Source: Simmondsia chinensis (taxonomy: Eukaryota > Streptophyta > Magnoliopsida > Caryophyllales > Simmondsiaceae). From it: a DNA stretch of 64,000 bases. Position 1 is the first letter of the stretch, and each line of letters starts with the position of its first letter. The stretch covers positions 9,213,702 to 9,277,701 of the forward strand of contig JAGTTD010000019.1 in NCBI GenBank assembly GCA_018398585.1, given 5' to 3'. Shown in pieces: positions 46,061 through 57,868 of the stretch. The translations under genes were made by a program, and so were the position numbers. The notes under the pieces were generated by a model. The model worked only from the letters and a program-made list of their open reading frames with translations, searched no databases and was not told the DNA's origin.

Positions 46061-48009
46061 GTCGCCTACTTTTTCTACTTTCCTGGATTTGTGAACTCAG
46101 CGTGTGTTTGGTTATTACTGTTCTGGAATAAAAGAAGTTTATTTTTTTAATTAAAAAATCGTTAAAGAGTTTTTTTGGGGTTTTTTTTTTTTTTTTTTGA
46201 GCAACGAGTTTTTTTGGGTGTTTGGCTCACATTTAAGAGTACTTTCAAATAGAAATAGTATCTATTCTTTTTTTAAGAGAAGGAAAAAATTGTTTTGTTT
46301 AAAGTAAAATTAGAAGTAGAATTGAAAAGTTTTAAAAGTATTAATTTAATATGTATTAGTAATACATATATCTTGTCATGCTTTAAGATATCTATGGATT
46401 CAACGTGATTACTAATGCCTTAATTAACCTGGAAATATCAAATGCTCTGAATATCCCAGATGAAGTGTCTTTATCTGTGTATTAGGACATCCCTTTGTTA
46501 CTGCACATGTTCTCTTCATGATTTAGTGATAAAAAATGAGTATTCATGGGTCCAAGCTTGAGCCTAAACACTGGACACTAAAGGCCTGGACTTTGGTAGG
46601 GGATGAACCATATATTTGTACTGATCTGAAGATGTTGTTTACTCCAGATTCGGACCATAATGAACTGAGTGGAGACCAATAGAGGTATAGATTGAGGACC
46701 TAGGGCCAAATAAATAGATTTCCCTTAGGTCTGGTACTAAATCAAAAATTTAGTCTAGTCTTTATTTTACATCCACACTAGTATTTTGACACCCTTACTA
46801 TGATTTGAGAAACTACTTGATAAAATATGATTCGTGGGAATATTTGGATAAGATGAAGTTTTAAACATATTTGTAACTTTTATATTCTTTAGATGCTAGT
46901 TTATCTTTAGGATTTACTTAATTTAGATTGGGTAAATTACAAAGAACTTCCCTAACTTTCACTTCAGAAACAGAAACCCTCCCCCCCCTCCAAATAACAT
47001 CACTTATTAAACCCCTTCACTTTTAAAAAATTAAGAGGAAATTAATTGATGTTGATTTAATAAAAGAGTTCGTCTATACTTGACTGTAGCTATTAGCTAT
47101 AGACATTTACTAGTATTATCCCGTATGATGTATGGATGATGCTTATATTTTTAAATATAATTTATATATAACCACATTGAAATTCTATTAAATTTTATTA
47201 AAGATATAACATTATATACTTTGTAAAATTATATAGTAAATATATTGAATTTCTTATTTTTTTCTTTTATATAACTTCGAATATTAAATAACCTTCTCAT
47301 AAAATTGCTTATGTTAGAGTGTAGATGCTTTTGGTGATACTCCTTTAGAATTGCTTGAATCGAGGTTTAAAGGCTTTTGGTATGAGAATACTTAACAATA
47401 ATATATAGAAGATATTAAATAACCCTCTTTTAAAATTGTTTATATTGGAGTTTATATACTTTTAATGATACTCCTTTAGAATTACTTAAATTATAGTTTA
47501 AAGATTTTTAAAAGTAGAAGTACTTGACAGTAATAAATAGAAGATAAAACACTGCTTACCAAACTATAGTCAACGTCTATTATGTATTTATTTGACACAT
47601 GTCAGGAGGGTATGGATCCCCTAAAGTGGGCGATGCACACTGCAAAGGGGCATTTTCTCTTTTTTTTTTTTAAATCAAGGTTTAAAATAAATTTGAACCA
47701 AATTTTTTTTTTTGATTTTATAGCATTGTTAAATAATAGGCAAGTAAGAAGTCCATTGTCAAGCTTTGTTGCTGAATTTTTGGTGCTCGACTAATTTCAC
47801 AATGTTTGGATAATTTTATTTTGTGTTATTTAAATATTATTATTTAAAGTAATATTATAATGTTATCTTTTATCGTTTTATACTTTTTATTATGTATATT
47901 GACTTTTTAAATGGACAATTAAACGAGATGCATGGAGTATTATTCAATTTGATGGTAGGCTCTATGTCGAACTTTGTCACTAAAATTCGCGGATAGTACA
48001 TACTTCGGG
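46061..48009. other. AT-rich spacer, no gene seen
   Basis: Contains T-tracts near 46180-46200 and a MITE-like start (TGTGTTTGGTTATTAC near 46102). GGGTAAATTACAAAGAAC near 46932 resembles the outer end of the PMD transposon. There is also a tandem duplication at 47281-47541. Confidence 0.4.
47281..47541. repeat. 131-bp tandem duplication
   Basis: A unit beginning ATATTAAATAACC at 47281 is repeated from 47412. Shared landmarks include GATACTCCTTTAGAATT and TATAGAAGATA. The copies differ at many positions. Confidence 0.7.
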
Positions 48010-48019
48010 CACATCTTCG

Positions 48020-49508
48020 GATTTTTTTACCCAATTGGCATAGTTTTAAAAAATAATTACCAAAATAGCATACGTCTAAAAATATTTACCAAAATGGCAC
48101 CATTTACTGTAGCCGTTCAACGTCCGCCGTTTGTAACGGCTTACGTCCATTGAACAGTTTTTTTTTTTATTTACTACGAAAGCACAGCTAATTTATATTC
48201 TAAAAATTATTGCATTAAAATCATTTTAAATAAATAATTTAAAATTTTAATAATTTTTAAAATTTTTAAAAAAAAGTATACTAACTTCATCTTGACATTG
48301 TATGTGCCAACTTTTTGCTTGTCACGCCATCTACCACATATTCTTTTTGGTTGTCATGTTAATTTTTTGACTAACTGTCCTGGTTACTTATAAATAGTTG
48401 ATACCTTTCATGGTTCTTTTCTAAATAATATTTTTCTTCTTAATCGTTTTTGTAAAGTATGTTGCCCTTACTGTGTATGATATCATTTTTGAAAACTTTC
48501 ACCATTTATGTTTTCATCCAGAAAATAATGCATAATTTTTATGTATATAATATTGACTCAACAAAAATTTAACGAGTACCTAAATGATGAAATAACCCGT
48601 ATATATTATCGTTATTAGTCACTGTATTAAATATAGTAAATAGAAAGCAAGATACATTCCCTATGTCCCAATGGTACCCTAAAGACTATATTTAATATGA
48701 ACATACCCAGTGCCTCAAGGACTCCCACCTACGCAGTGTCTGGGGGGGTCGGATGTATGCGGCCTTCCCCCTTCAGGGTGTTAACTTGAAGAGAGACTGT
48801 TTTCAAGGAGGTCACCCATCCTATTACTGCTCTCGCCCAAGCATGCTTAACTTCAGAGTTTTAATGGGATCCGGTGATGGCGTGTTGATGCCCTCTTTGG
48901 TTGAAAACTATATTTAATACAGTGAATAATAACGATAATATATACATGTCATTTCATTATTTAGGTACTCGTTAAATTTTTGTTGAGCCAATATTATATA
49001 CATGAAAATTTATTACTTTTTAGATGAAAATATAAATGGTGAAAGTTTTTAAAAATGATATTATACACCGTAAGGGCAACATACTTTGCAAAAATGACCA
49101 AGAAGAAAAGTATTACTTAGAAAAAGGACCATGTAAGGTATTAACTATTTATAAGTGACCAATACAATTAGTAGAAAAAAATAACATGACAACCAAAAAG
49201 AATATATGGTAGATGACATAACAATAAAAAAGATGACACATACAATATCATGATGAAGTTAATATACTTTTTTTAAAAAATTTTAAATTATTTATGTAAA
49301 ATAGTTTTAATGTAATAATTTTTAGAATACAAATTAGCTGTACTTCAGTTAAAAAAAAAAAAAAAACTACTGTTCACTGAACGTACGCCGTTACAAACGG
49401 CGTACGTTGAACGTGCTACAGTAAATGGTGCCATTTTGGTAAATATTTTTGGAAGTAAGCTATTTTGGTAATTTTTTTTCAAAACTATGCCAATTGGGTA
49501 AAAAATTC
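48020..49508. mobile_element. Foldback MULE-like element with SINE in its loop
   Basis: The left end GATTTTTTTACCCAATTGG and the inverse of the right end (GAATTTTTTACCCAATTGG) agree but for one base. The arms pair over about 600 bases, with matching landmarks such as GGTAAATATTT, GTACTCGTTAAATTTTTG and CGTTATT. CACATCTTCG flanks it exactly on both sides (48010-48019, 49509-49518), a 10-base duplication of Mutator type. There is no ORF. The original loop was only about 50 bases before the SINE inserted. Confidence 0.88.
48697..48906 (-). mobile_element. 5S-rRNA-headed SINE with target duplication
   Basis: On the minus strand it opens near 48885 and follows plant 5S rRNA for about 90 bases (CCGGATCCCATTAAAACTC, AAGTTAAGCATGCTTGGGCG, AGGATGGGTGACCTCCTTG). 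This covers the internal Pol III promoter (A box, intermediate element, C box). It then runs into a 3' module with ACCCTGAAGGGGGAAGGC, CCAGACACTGCGTAGGTGGG and GGCACTGGGTATG. ACTATATTTAAT stands on both sides (48685-48696, 48907-48918), a duplication expected from LINE-mediated insertion. The right copy is native to the foldback arm, as its partner in the other arm shows. Confidence 0.82.
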
Positions 49509-49518
49509 CACATCTTCG

Positions 49519-50627
49519 TATTATCCAGTTTAAGTTAATAGTAAAAAAAAAAAAATATACATGTTTTTTGTGTTATCTAAATAACACATGTATGATCAAT
49601 TTTTAGAGTGTTTTGAAACCGTCTACTCGTAAGCGTATGAGATCGGCGTAGCTTAGTCGGGTATAGGGGTGTTGTATCCTCAAGGAATCAATATTAAGCT
49701 AGATTCAGTCATTAAAGAGTTGATTCATATTGGGTTTTTGTTGGTTGTCGAATAATTACAAAAAACAAAGCAATAAAAACAATACAAAAGGGTATTAATT
49801 CAATTAAGGATAGTTTTGAGAATGAATTCAAAGTAGCTTATCTAGTATCCGATCATTATAGTCTACTAATGATAATGATTTAGGAGGCTTAAGCTACAAG
49901 CACTAAGCCTGGGTTAATATTTAAATTAAGGCTTACGGTAATAAACTAGTCTAAAGGTATAACCCTATCTTGTCACCCTAAGTGTAACATATGTTATCTC
50001 ATCAGCACTACTTAATTCCCGTCTTGCTCCTAATTCAATATTAACTTATATAAAAGATTGTGTTCAAGATCGGGTACAACCTCGACCCCAACCATGCATG
50101 AAAACCTGTTATGCTATGGTTTAGGCTACAAGCTCATAGACAAAACGCTAATACATTGGAATTTTAAACATGGCTACAAGCACATCCAAAGAAAACCAAG
50201 TAGCGTTAATAATTCCCCACAGGGATGCGAAAATAACATAACAAAATCATCGTCAAAGTATAATACAAATATGGGATATGGTCGGCTACCCGTCCTTCAT
50301 CCCTAAACTAAAAGAGTCTATTCCTCCATGGGCGCTTTACACATTGTTAAATTCAAAAAGAAAGAAACAATGGAAAAAAACTAGGAAATGGAGACTCCCT
50401 CAATTGGCGTTGACGTTGATCCGAGCTTTGATCTGCCAGCAATTCGACCACCTGAGCTTCGACGCTTGAGAATCCTTGGATCTCGTAGCGACTTTGGGAA
50501 GGAGAGGAGGAGAAAAGACGAGGCAAAAGATACGAAAAAAATAGGTCTCCCTCTCTTTATTTATACCCGTGGCGTGACCTTCCGCTATAGGTTTTTTTTA
50601 TGGGCCGATCGATTGGCCCCAGCCTTC
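49519..50627. other. Repeat-like spacer left of the LINE
   Basis: No gene. The style (CGTAAGCGTATGAGATCGG, GGTGTTGTATCCTCAAGGA) resembles an untranslated plant repeat I cannot name. It may continue at 56140-56560 beyond the LINE. Confidence 0.35.
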
Positions 50628-50689
50628 TTTTTTTTTTTTTTTTTTTGGTAATTCAGCGAAATATATAGAAAAGAAAGAAATATTTTTAC

Positions 50690-53290
50690 AAGCTACAAGG
50701 GGCATACCCCAGGACACGGCCGAAGCCTGCAAAAAGAACTAACATCAAAACAGAGTCCAGACATAGTTCGTACGTCAACCAAGAAATACATGGATACAAA
50801 GAGGGAACTAAGGCTCAAAGCCTCACTGAAGAAGCAAATCCGCATGGCGATGAGCTCCTCTGAACGAGGGAGCCGCAAGAAGGCAGCTCCTAACTAAACC
50901 CGTAATCTCCTCTCGCACAGCCGCAGCCGATCTAGATTGAGAGCATTGCACCCGAAGGTTACGCTCATACCAGATAATGTACACTGTCGCTGAGAAGCAG
51001 AGTCGAGCAATGATGGTGCCAATCTCTCGACCCCTGAGGTGCTGAGCAGCCTAAGTGACGAGATCATCCCAAGGAAGGGTAGGCCATGCACTAGATGTAC
51101 GCAGGACGATGGAACTCCAGACTGATGTAGAAAAATCACAAGCAAAGAAGAGGTGCTCATGGGTCTCATCAGCGAGGCCACATAGGACACAAACACCCTG
51201 AACTCCAAGTGCTCCAAAACGTAAAAGACGGTGTCTAGTCCAAAGTCGCTTCTGGGAAGCAATCCATAGAAGAAAGGAGTGTCTCGGAATATGTATCTGA
51301 AACCACAGAAGATGATGAATGATGTCCTCCTCTCTCCTACTCTGTACAATCTCCCAAGCAGACTTGGTGGTGAATTTCCCCGAAGGGTCACCCATCCACC
51401 TAATGGTGTCTGCTACACTAGCCTGAGGGCTGAAGTCTATCATGTCCCAAATGGGTTGGAGCTCCGAACAACCTTGTGGAAGTCTCCACTGATCACCCTC
51501 AATAACAGCTGAGACTTGAGAATCCCAAAGAAGTCCTGAAGAAGTGAGCAGACGAGCAGGGAAGTGCTCTGAAAGACGGCTGCATGGTAGCCAGAAATCA
51601 GTCCAAAGAGCGGTGTCAAGGTCATCACCAATGACATGGAAGATCATACCCGACAAAGCTAACAAGCTGACAGAATCTAACCCCAGCACCGCGAAGCCAA
51701 TTCGGAATACGGATTGTCCAAAAACTCCGTCCTCGGAGCCTGTTCATATGGACCCAGCGCAGCCACAAAGAGGAAGGGTCAGAAAGAAGAAACCAGATGT
51801 GCTTCATGATCGAAGCCTAGTTCCACTAGGCAAGGCGACGAATCCCTAAACCTCCCTCCCGACGAGGAAAACACAAGTGCCTCCAAGCAACCTTCACCCC
51901 CCCCCCCCCCTCTCCCGGGGTCAGCAAAGAGCCACACCAGAGAAAAGTCACTAATGTTGACTCAATCTTCCTAATCATCATCTTCGGAAGCATAAAGATC
52001 AAAGACTAGTAGACCTGAACGGTAAAGAGAACATATCTGATGAGCTGAATTCGGCCAGTGTACGACAGAGAACGAGATGTCCAAAGCCGAATTTGGGAGA
52101 GGATACGATCCATCAAGGGCTTACAGTCAATATAACGAAGCCGAGAAGTGATGAGGGGCACTCCCAGATACGGAACAGGCAGCTGCCCAAGACTGAAACC
52201 CAGCACGCCTAGAATATCCCTCTAGGTCATATCATCAACTCCAACTAAGAAAATAGAACTCTTTGCTGCATTCGAGGAAAGGCTTGAGAGCACAGCGAAT
52301 CGATCTAAAACCTCACGAACCACGGTGACACTACCATGATCACCTCGGCAAAAGATCATAAGGTCATCCGCAAAGCAAAGATGTGTCAAACCAGTGCAGC
52401 GGCAGCATGGATGGTAGTGGAAACGCGATTCATCAGTAGCCCAGCGAAGAAGACCTCGGAGACCCTCTATAGCTATAACAAAGAGATAAGGAGAAAGGGG
52501 GTCACCCTGACGGACCCGTCGACTAGAGCGGAAGAATCCCTCAAGTTCGCCATTGATGGCGACAGAAAAGGGAGCTGTGAAGAGGCACTCGTGAACCCAT
52601 CCAACCATAGTCTCAGGGATCCCCATGCTCCTCATACCGGCCAGAATAAACTCCCAACGAACCATGTCAAAGGCCTTTCGAATATCTACCTTTAGGGCAC
52701 AGCGGGCGGAGATGCGAAGATGATAACCGCACATCAACTCCTGAGTCATGAGTATGCTATCAGAAATACGACGACCGGGAACGAAAGCCGTCTGAGAGTC
52801 ATCAATCAACTCGGGGAGGACACCCTTCAACCTATTTGCAAGGATCTTAGTGATGCATTTGTAGATCACATTGCAACAGGAGATAGGACGGAAGTCACCA
52901 AAAGTGGAAGGAGATTCCACCTTAGGCACAAGGCAGATCCTAGTGGTATTCAGGGCAACCAACATACGCCCCGAAATGAAGAAAGACTGTACGGCCCAAA
53001 TAACTGTTCCACCCACCACCTCCCAGGCCCTTTTAAAGAAGAGGGAAGTGAAGCCATCAGACCCCGAGGCCCTATCATCACCGATGGAAAAAAGGGCATT
53101 GCGGACCTCGACAGCAGAAACCGTAGAAATCAACGGGCGAGCTTGATCCTCAGAGATGCGAGTCTCAAAAAGATCTGAAACATTTTCAGTCAAAGGTCCA
53201 CTAGGCTCGGTCAATAGCTCCTCGAAGAAAGAAATCCCAATATGAGAGATCAACTGTGGGTCATAAGTCCTCTCGAAGACAAGCGAACTT
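50690..53290 (-). pseudogene. LINE ORF2 remnant: RT and zinc-binding C-terminal region
   Basis: RT runs from 53253 to 52222 in one open frame: DDRASGSDGFTSLFFKRAW, VIYKCITKILANRLKGVLPE, RVRQGDPLSPYLFVIAIEGL and the catalytic FADD in LTHLCFADDLMIF at about 52383-52352. Next, LGVPLITSRLRYIDCKPLMD (52206-52006) lies in another frame. The C-terminal zf-RVT segment is open at 51689-51051 (SWEIVQ-like AWEIVQSRR, then CVLCGLADETHEHLFFAC). An intact ORF2 would carry an endonuclease of roughly 230 residues before RT; here none is found. Such proteins prime reverse transcription at a nicked target. Confidence 0.9.
51896..51912 (+). repeat. C-tract inside the LINE
   Basis: A run of about 15 C residues between the two ORF2 segments, coinciding with a frame change. 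Confidence 0.8.
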
Positions 53291-55190
53291 CATACAGGGA
53301 AGCCCCTTAGAAACGGGCCCATTCCCTCTAGCAGAGTGAGATGAGTCACAAGAAGGGAGCCCCTCTGAAACGGGCCCATCCCCCCTAGTGGAAAGAAAAG
53401 GAAAATCTCTAGGAGAAAGCCCCTCCAAATCGGGCCCATTTCCCCTAGGACAAGAAAAAGAGGAAAGCCCCACCAAATTGGGCCCATTTCCTCCAAAGGG
53501 AGGAGAGTAGGAGAGCAAGAGGGGCTAGGCCTAGTAGAAGAGAGATGGCGACCCGGCTGCCCGAGGAGAACACGACCTAGGCTGTGTCCCCGCAAGCGGG
53601 CCACTAGATCCATACGTCCCCTTTCCCCTTGACCCTCTACCACATCTAGATCCCTTACCGCCCCCCCAAAACCCAACGCCACTTCCCCGAGGCCCTACAC
53701 CATCACATCCATTCCCATAACTCTCAAGCCCATCACCCATATGCGGCCCATCAAGAATTGGCACACCAACCACATACCTAGCTAACTCTCCACGAACCCC
53801 ATCCGAATCAAGTCCATCCCCTTGAAGACTGGAAAAGGGAAGCCCCTCTGAAACGGGCCTATCCCCCCTAGTGGAAAAAATAGAACAATCCCTAGAAGAA
53901 AGTCGCTCCACATCGGGCCCATTCTTCCTAGGACAAGAAAAAGAGGAAAGCCCCTCTGAAACGGGCCCATTTCCTCTAGAAAAAAAGAAGATTAGGAGGA
54001 CAAGATGTACCGGTCCCAACAAGAGGGGCCCTCGGCCCAGACGGTGAGAAGGGCACAACCCCCTGCCACGTGGCCCACTAGGTCCAACCGCCCCCTTCCT
54101 CTTGATCCACCGAACCCCCTACCACAACCCCTTGGCCCATCATCCAAATTAAAGTGTGGCCCATTCCCTCTACCTCCTCCATCATGACCAAGCCCATAAC
54201 CCTCAAGCCAATCACCAAATCTAATATATGACCCATCAAAAATACCATCCACACCCCTAGCTACCTCACCACTCCTTGGCCCAAGAGAAGAAGGTCCCTC
54301 CATTATGGGCCCATTTCCCCTAGGACTAGAAGGAAGAAGGGAAAGCCCCTCCATGTTGGGCCCATTTCCCCTAAGTCCATTAGAAAGTGGCCCATTAGCC
54401 TCTAAGTCACCATTCCCTACAATTTCCTTGTGCCTCTTTCGACGTCTCCGGGGTTTTTTCCCTGCCACCACCTTCGGTTATTCAGGGAAAATAGTAACAG
54501 TATTCGGGGTGTGACAAGTATGTCCGAAAACCCGACACTTGCGACAAACCTTCGGCATACCCTCAAATTTGATAGTCACCGGTATAATCTTGCCGTTGTA
54601 GTCAATTGAAAGCCGCTTTGGGGGGTCAGTCCAAACATAAACCCGGGCATAGCTAATCAACGTACCTTCTAGAGTCGGTTGGTCCATGTATAATGGGTGA
54701 CCTACACCGCTAGCTATTGAACTAAGGGATCTTTCCAACTATAGGGAGGCCGGGAGGCCATGTAACAAGATCCAAATAGAAATCTTAATAAGCTCTGGAG
54801 ATGGCAAAAAGTCGGGTTGCCACCGCTCAAGAGAGAGATAGTGCCCATTAAGAGTCCATGGTCCACCCCGTAATATCAAGTCCGACTCAGCCATTGACTT
54901 GAATTGGAAATAGTAAATTTCTTTGTCCGCAATTACACACCCAAGGCCTTTTGACCCCCAAAGCATTTTAGTTATAGCAACACACCGAGATTATGCAACC
55001 TGCGCCCCAATAACCCAACCTACTAAGCAACGGCCCCATTTTTCAAGTCCCGGAGCTACGTCATCATCAGTTATGGTAGTAATTACTTCCCCATTCACCA
55101 GCTTCGGGGGAATGAAGCGAAGAGTACCATCGGGGGGTGACAAACTAGCTACGGAGACCCAAGAACGGGTTTGATCACTCGGTTCATTCA
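53261..55190 (-). pseudogene. LINE ORF1 with DUF4283, zinc knuckle and repeated tail
   Basis: The frame opens near 55190 (MNEPSDQTRSWVSVASLSPP). The RNA-binding DUF4283-type part includes ESDLILRGGPWTLNGHYLSL and ISIWILLHGLPASL (54900-54740). A knuckle, VCRKCRVFGHTCHTPNT, near 54545-54495 keeps C-C-H but lacks the last cysteine. A basic KKPRRRRKRHKE follows. The tail, from about 54400 to 53280, is a glycine-rich array of RGNGPxxEGLSS-like units. In-frame stops occur at 54991, near 54739 and at 54478; frame changes occur in the tail. ORF1 proteins of L1 LINEs coat their RNA. Confidence 0.8.
53290..54370 (-). repeat. Minisatellite-like array in LINE ORF1
   Basis: On the plus strand the phrase AAGCCCCTCTGAAACGGGCC and close variants recurs about ten times, in three clusters (53297-53510, 53838-53980, 54290-54400), spaced roughly 60-70 bases. 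The clusters are separated by a longer unit that itself occurs twice (about 53520-53770 and 53985-54260), so there is a higher-order duplication. Confidence 0.8.
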
Positions 55191-56138
55191 TGAGGACAAA
55201 AACAAGCAATGAAAAGGCATGTAGATCAAGAAGTGTAACAAATTGTAACAACCTTCAAGATTCCCTAACAACCTTTCAACAAAATTTAACAAACAAGCAA
55301 GGTGGCCTCCCAACACCCGATCACCAGCAACCACCACCAACCACCAGCATAGGCACCTCGTCAACTACCGCAGGGACCAAAAAAATGGCCCATGAAACCA
55401 CACAACAACCCATAGTAGAGCAATTACAACAAGGGCAGCAAGCAAGATTGAGTTTTGACCAAGAAACGACCAAGAAAAAGCAAGAAAAAATAGGCCCCTG
55501 TTTTCCGGCGAAACAAGGGGCAAGAAAATGGCGCACAGTGATCGAAACCCAAACTAAGAATCACTCAATCATCCATGTAAACAACAAGGAAGCAGTTTGA
55601 GGTAGAGGACATACCAAAAATTGCTCCACAATATAAGAAAACCCATAAGAATTTCATGGAGAAGAAGAACCCGAGGAGAGAGAAAATTGGAAGCTAGATC
55701 CAATACAAGCTCAAGAAGCAAGAAAATCGCCGTAATTGAAGGCGCCGGGAAGGATGAAGGATGAGAGTCCAGAGAATAGCACAGGAAAAGCATCCTACGC
55801 AGCCATCAACATCCAACACAAACACCCTCACTCACTTGTGTTTTCACCCTCGCAAACAGTAATTGGATTGGTTCACCAATCACCCCAAAGATAGAGGAGA
55901 TCACGAGGAGTCCAAAACTGGTCTCAGCACAGCCGTACGTGCTCGCACGCCCTCTTGCGCGCCCGAAAACACCAGCAGAAGAGGAGGCCACTCCCTTACG
56001 TGCCGCCAGCACTCGCCCACGCGCAGTGTCTCTCTCTAGATTTGGAAGAAATAAAATACTCCAATTTGCTAATAGCCTGATGGAGCCCACTTTTTTCACC
56101 TATTAAGCCTGATAGGGTGCAGAGAGGACTGGTGGCCC

Positions 56139-56570
56139 TGGCTTTCTGCGGGCAGCTGGTTGATCGGTCCTATTTCCTTCATAGTCCGTAGTCTGACTAT
56201 GAAATTTGTCCTATTGTGAGCTGTTGATTGATTGGTACTTCATGCCGATTGGTCGTTTGATACTTGAAATCCTGTAAGATCCATTTGGGTTACCAGAATA
56301 ACGACTCAATAGGTCCTTCTTTTATACATGTCGTCAGGTTTATCAAAGGAGTCTTCAAATATCCCTCAATTACGCTTAATTTTGTCACTTTTTAACCTTT
56401 GTTTGTTTCGTTGCACTCTAAGCCTAAATGTACCTAGATTGCAACAAAATATACATGTAAAAGCCGAATATGTTGTAGGAATGAAAAATAAAATATGTAA
56501 AAAATAAGATAAAATATGTACCTAGATTACAACACATACTAGTATTTTTTTCATTTAAAAAATAAGATAA
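56139..56570. other. Spacer right of the LINE
   Basis: No gene. It may be the continuation of the repeat-like stretch at 49519-50627 (inference from position and style only). Confidence 0.3.
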
Positions 56571-57868
56571 ATTGTAGAAAATCCCCATATTTTTGCTTCA
56601 ATAATAGACAATCCTTCACAAATAAAACTATTCACTTAACCTCCACACTTTTAAAAAATTATCACTTTGTCCCTAATCAATTTTTTATGACCATTTTGTC
56701 TTTCAAAAGGGAGGGGATTAAGTATTTGATTTTATTTTTAGAAGGGATTTGTATGTTTTTAGGCAACAATATGAGCTTTTATGTTTTTAGTAAAAAAATA
56801 AGGAGGTTTTCAAAATTTATCAAAAAATAATTATTTTAATTAATTATAATCATGACATCATAATCTTATAAGTTAAAAGATATTTTTAAAATTTCATAAA
56901 AAATATTGTAAGATAAAATAAAATATTTTTTGTTTAAAATAATTTTAAAATTAAATTAATAAATTTAAAATTAAAAAAGTTACAAAATTAAAAATTTGAA
57001 AACAAATTACGAAAAAAATTATTTCTTGAAAAAATTATTTTTCCATAATTTATTTTAAAATTTTTAATTTATAATTTATTAATCTAATTTTAAATTTTAT
57101 TTTTAACAAAAAAATTATTATAGTTTATCATTTGTTTTTAGAAATTTCAAATATATTTTATTATTTTCTAAATTTATAGTTTCATACTATAATTAATTAA
57201 AATAATTATTTTTATAATGTATAAAAAATTCTCTTATATTTCACCTAATAATATAAAAACTCATATCTTTCGCCTAAAATTATAAATCTCTATCTTCTAA
57301 CTAAAAGTAAAAAAAATTTTTTTTTTAATTTATATTTTTTTAATTTAAAATTTATTAATCTAATTTTTAATAATGTTAAAAAATATTATTATATCTTTCA
57401 AAAATTTGTTCAAAAACTATTCTTCCATAATTGTTTTCAATTTTTTTTAATTTCATACATATTCTAATTTCAAATTTATTAATCTAATTTTAAATAATAT
57501 TGAATAAAAAAGTATTATATTTTATCTTATAATATTTTTATTTGAAAATTTTAAAATTATTTTTCATCTTCTAATCTTATAATGCAATTATTATCATTAA
57601 TGAAAATAATTTTTTTATAAATATAAAAAAAACCCCTTAGTTTTTGGTAAAAACATAAAACTGTTAATTGTTGCCAAAATATATAAAACCCATTTCTAAA
57701 AAAATAAAATCAAACACTTAACTCCTCATTTTTAAGAGGCAAAATTGTCATAAAAAGTTTATTGGGAACAGAGGGATGGATTTTTCAAAAATTAAGGGTT
57801 AAGTGTATAGTTTTATTTGTAAGGAGATTTCAATTATTAAAGTGAAAGATATGTGATTTTCTGCAATT
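56571..57868. mobile_element. AT-rich foldback element B
   Basis: The left end ATTGTAGAAAATCCCC and the inverse of the right end (AATTGCAGAAAATCAC) begin inverted arms of about 200 bases, with paired landmarks CAAATAAAACTATTCACTTAACC and TTTTTATGACCATTTTG. The interior is AT-rich with no ORF. Its arms match foldback A and, at the very ends, the PMD transposon. No duplication was recognised. It directly adjoins the 3' end of LINE 3. Confidence 0.75.

Larger units (their letters stand above)
50628..56138 (-). mobile_element. LINE (L1-type), near full length, endonuclease missing
   Basis: Read on the minus strand: a 5' UTR from about 56138, ORF1 with a DUF4283-type domain, zinc knuckle and glycine-rich tail, then RT, the zinc-binding C-terminal region, a 3' UTR and a poly(A) tail (the T-run at about 50628-50646). 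The AP-endonuclease part that should open ORF2 is absent: RT linker sequence follows ORF1 tail directly near 53290. Possible duplication GGCCCCAGCCTTC / GGCCCTGGCTTTC at the two ends is weak. Several stops make it inactive. Confidence 0.88.

Noticed and set aside
48790..48885. A 5S rRNA gene
   Set aside because: The 5' end is incomplete, several bases are changed, it runs into SINE sequence without a T-run terminator, and it is single.
52336..53178. Open frames on the plus strand opposite the LINE RT
   Set aside because: They mirror the RT frame on the minus strand and show no domain of their own.
53290..54370. CRISPR-like regularly spaced repeats
   Set aside because: The units vary, encode a glycine-rich protein tail, and lie in a plant LINE.
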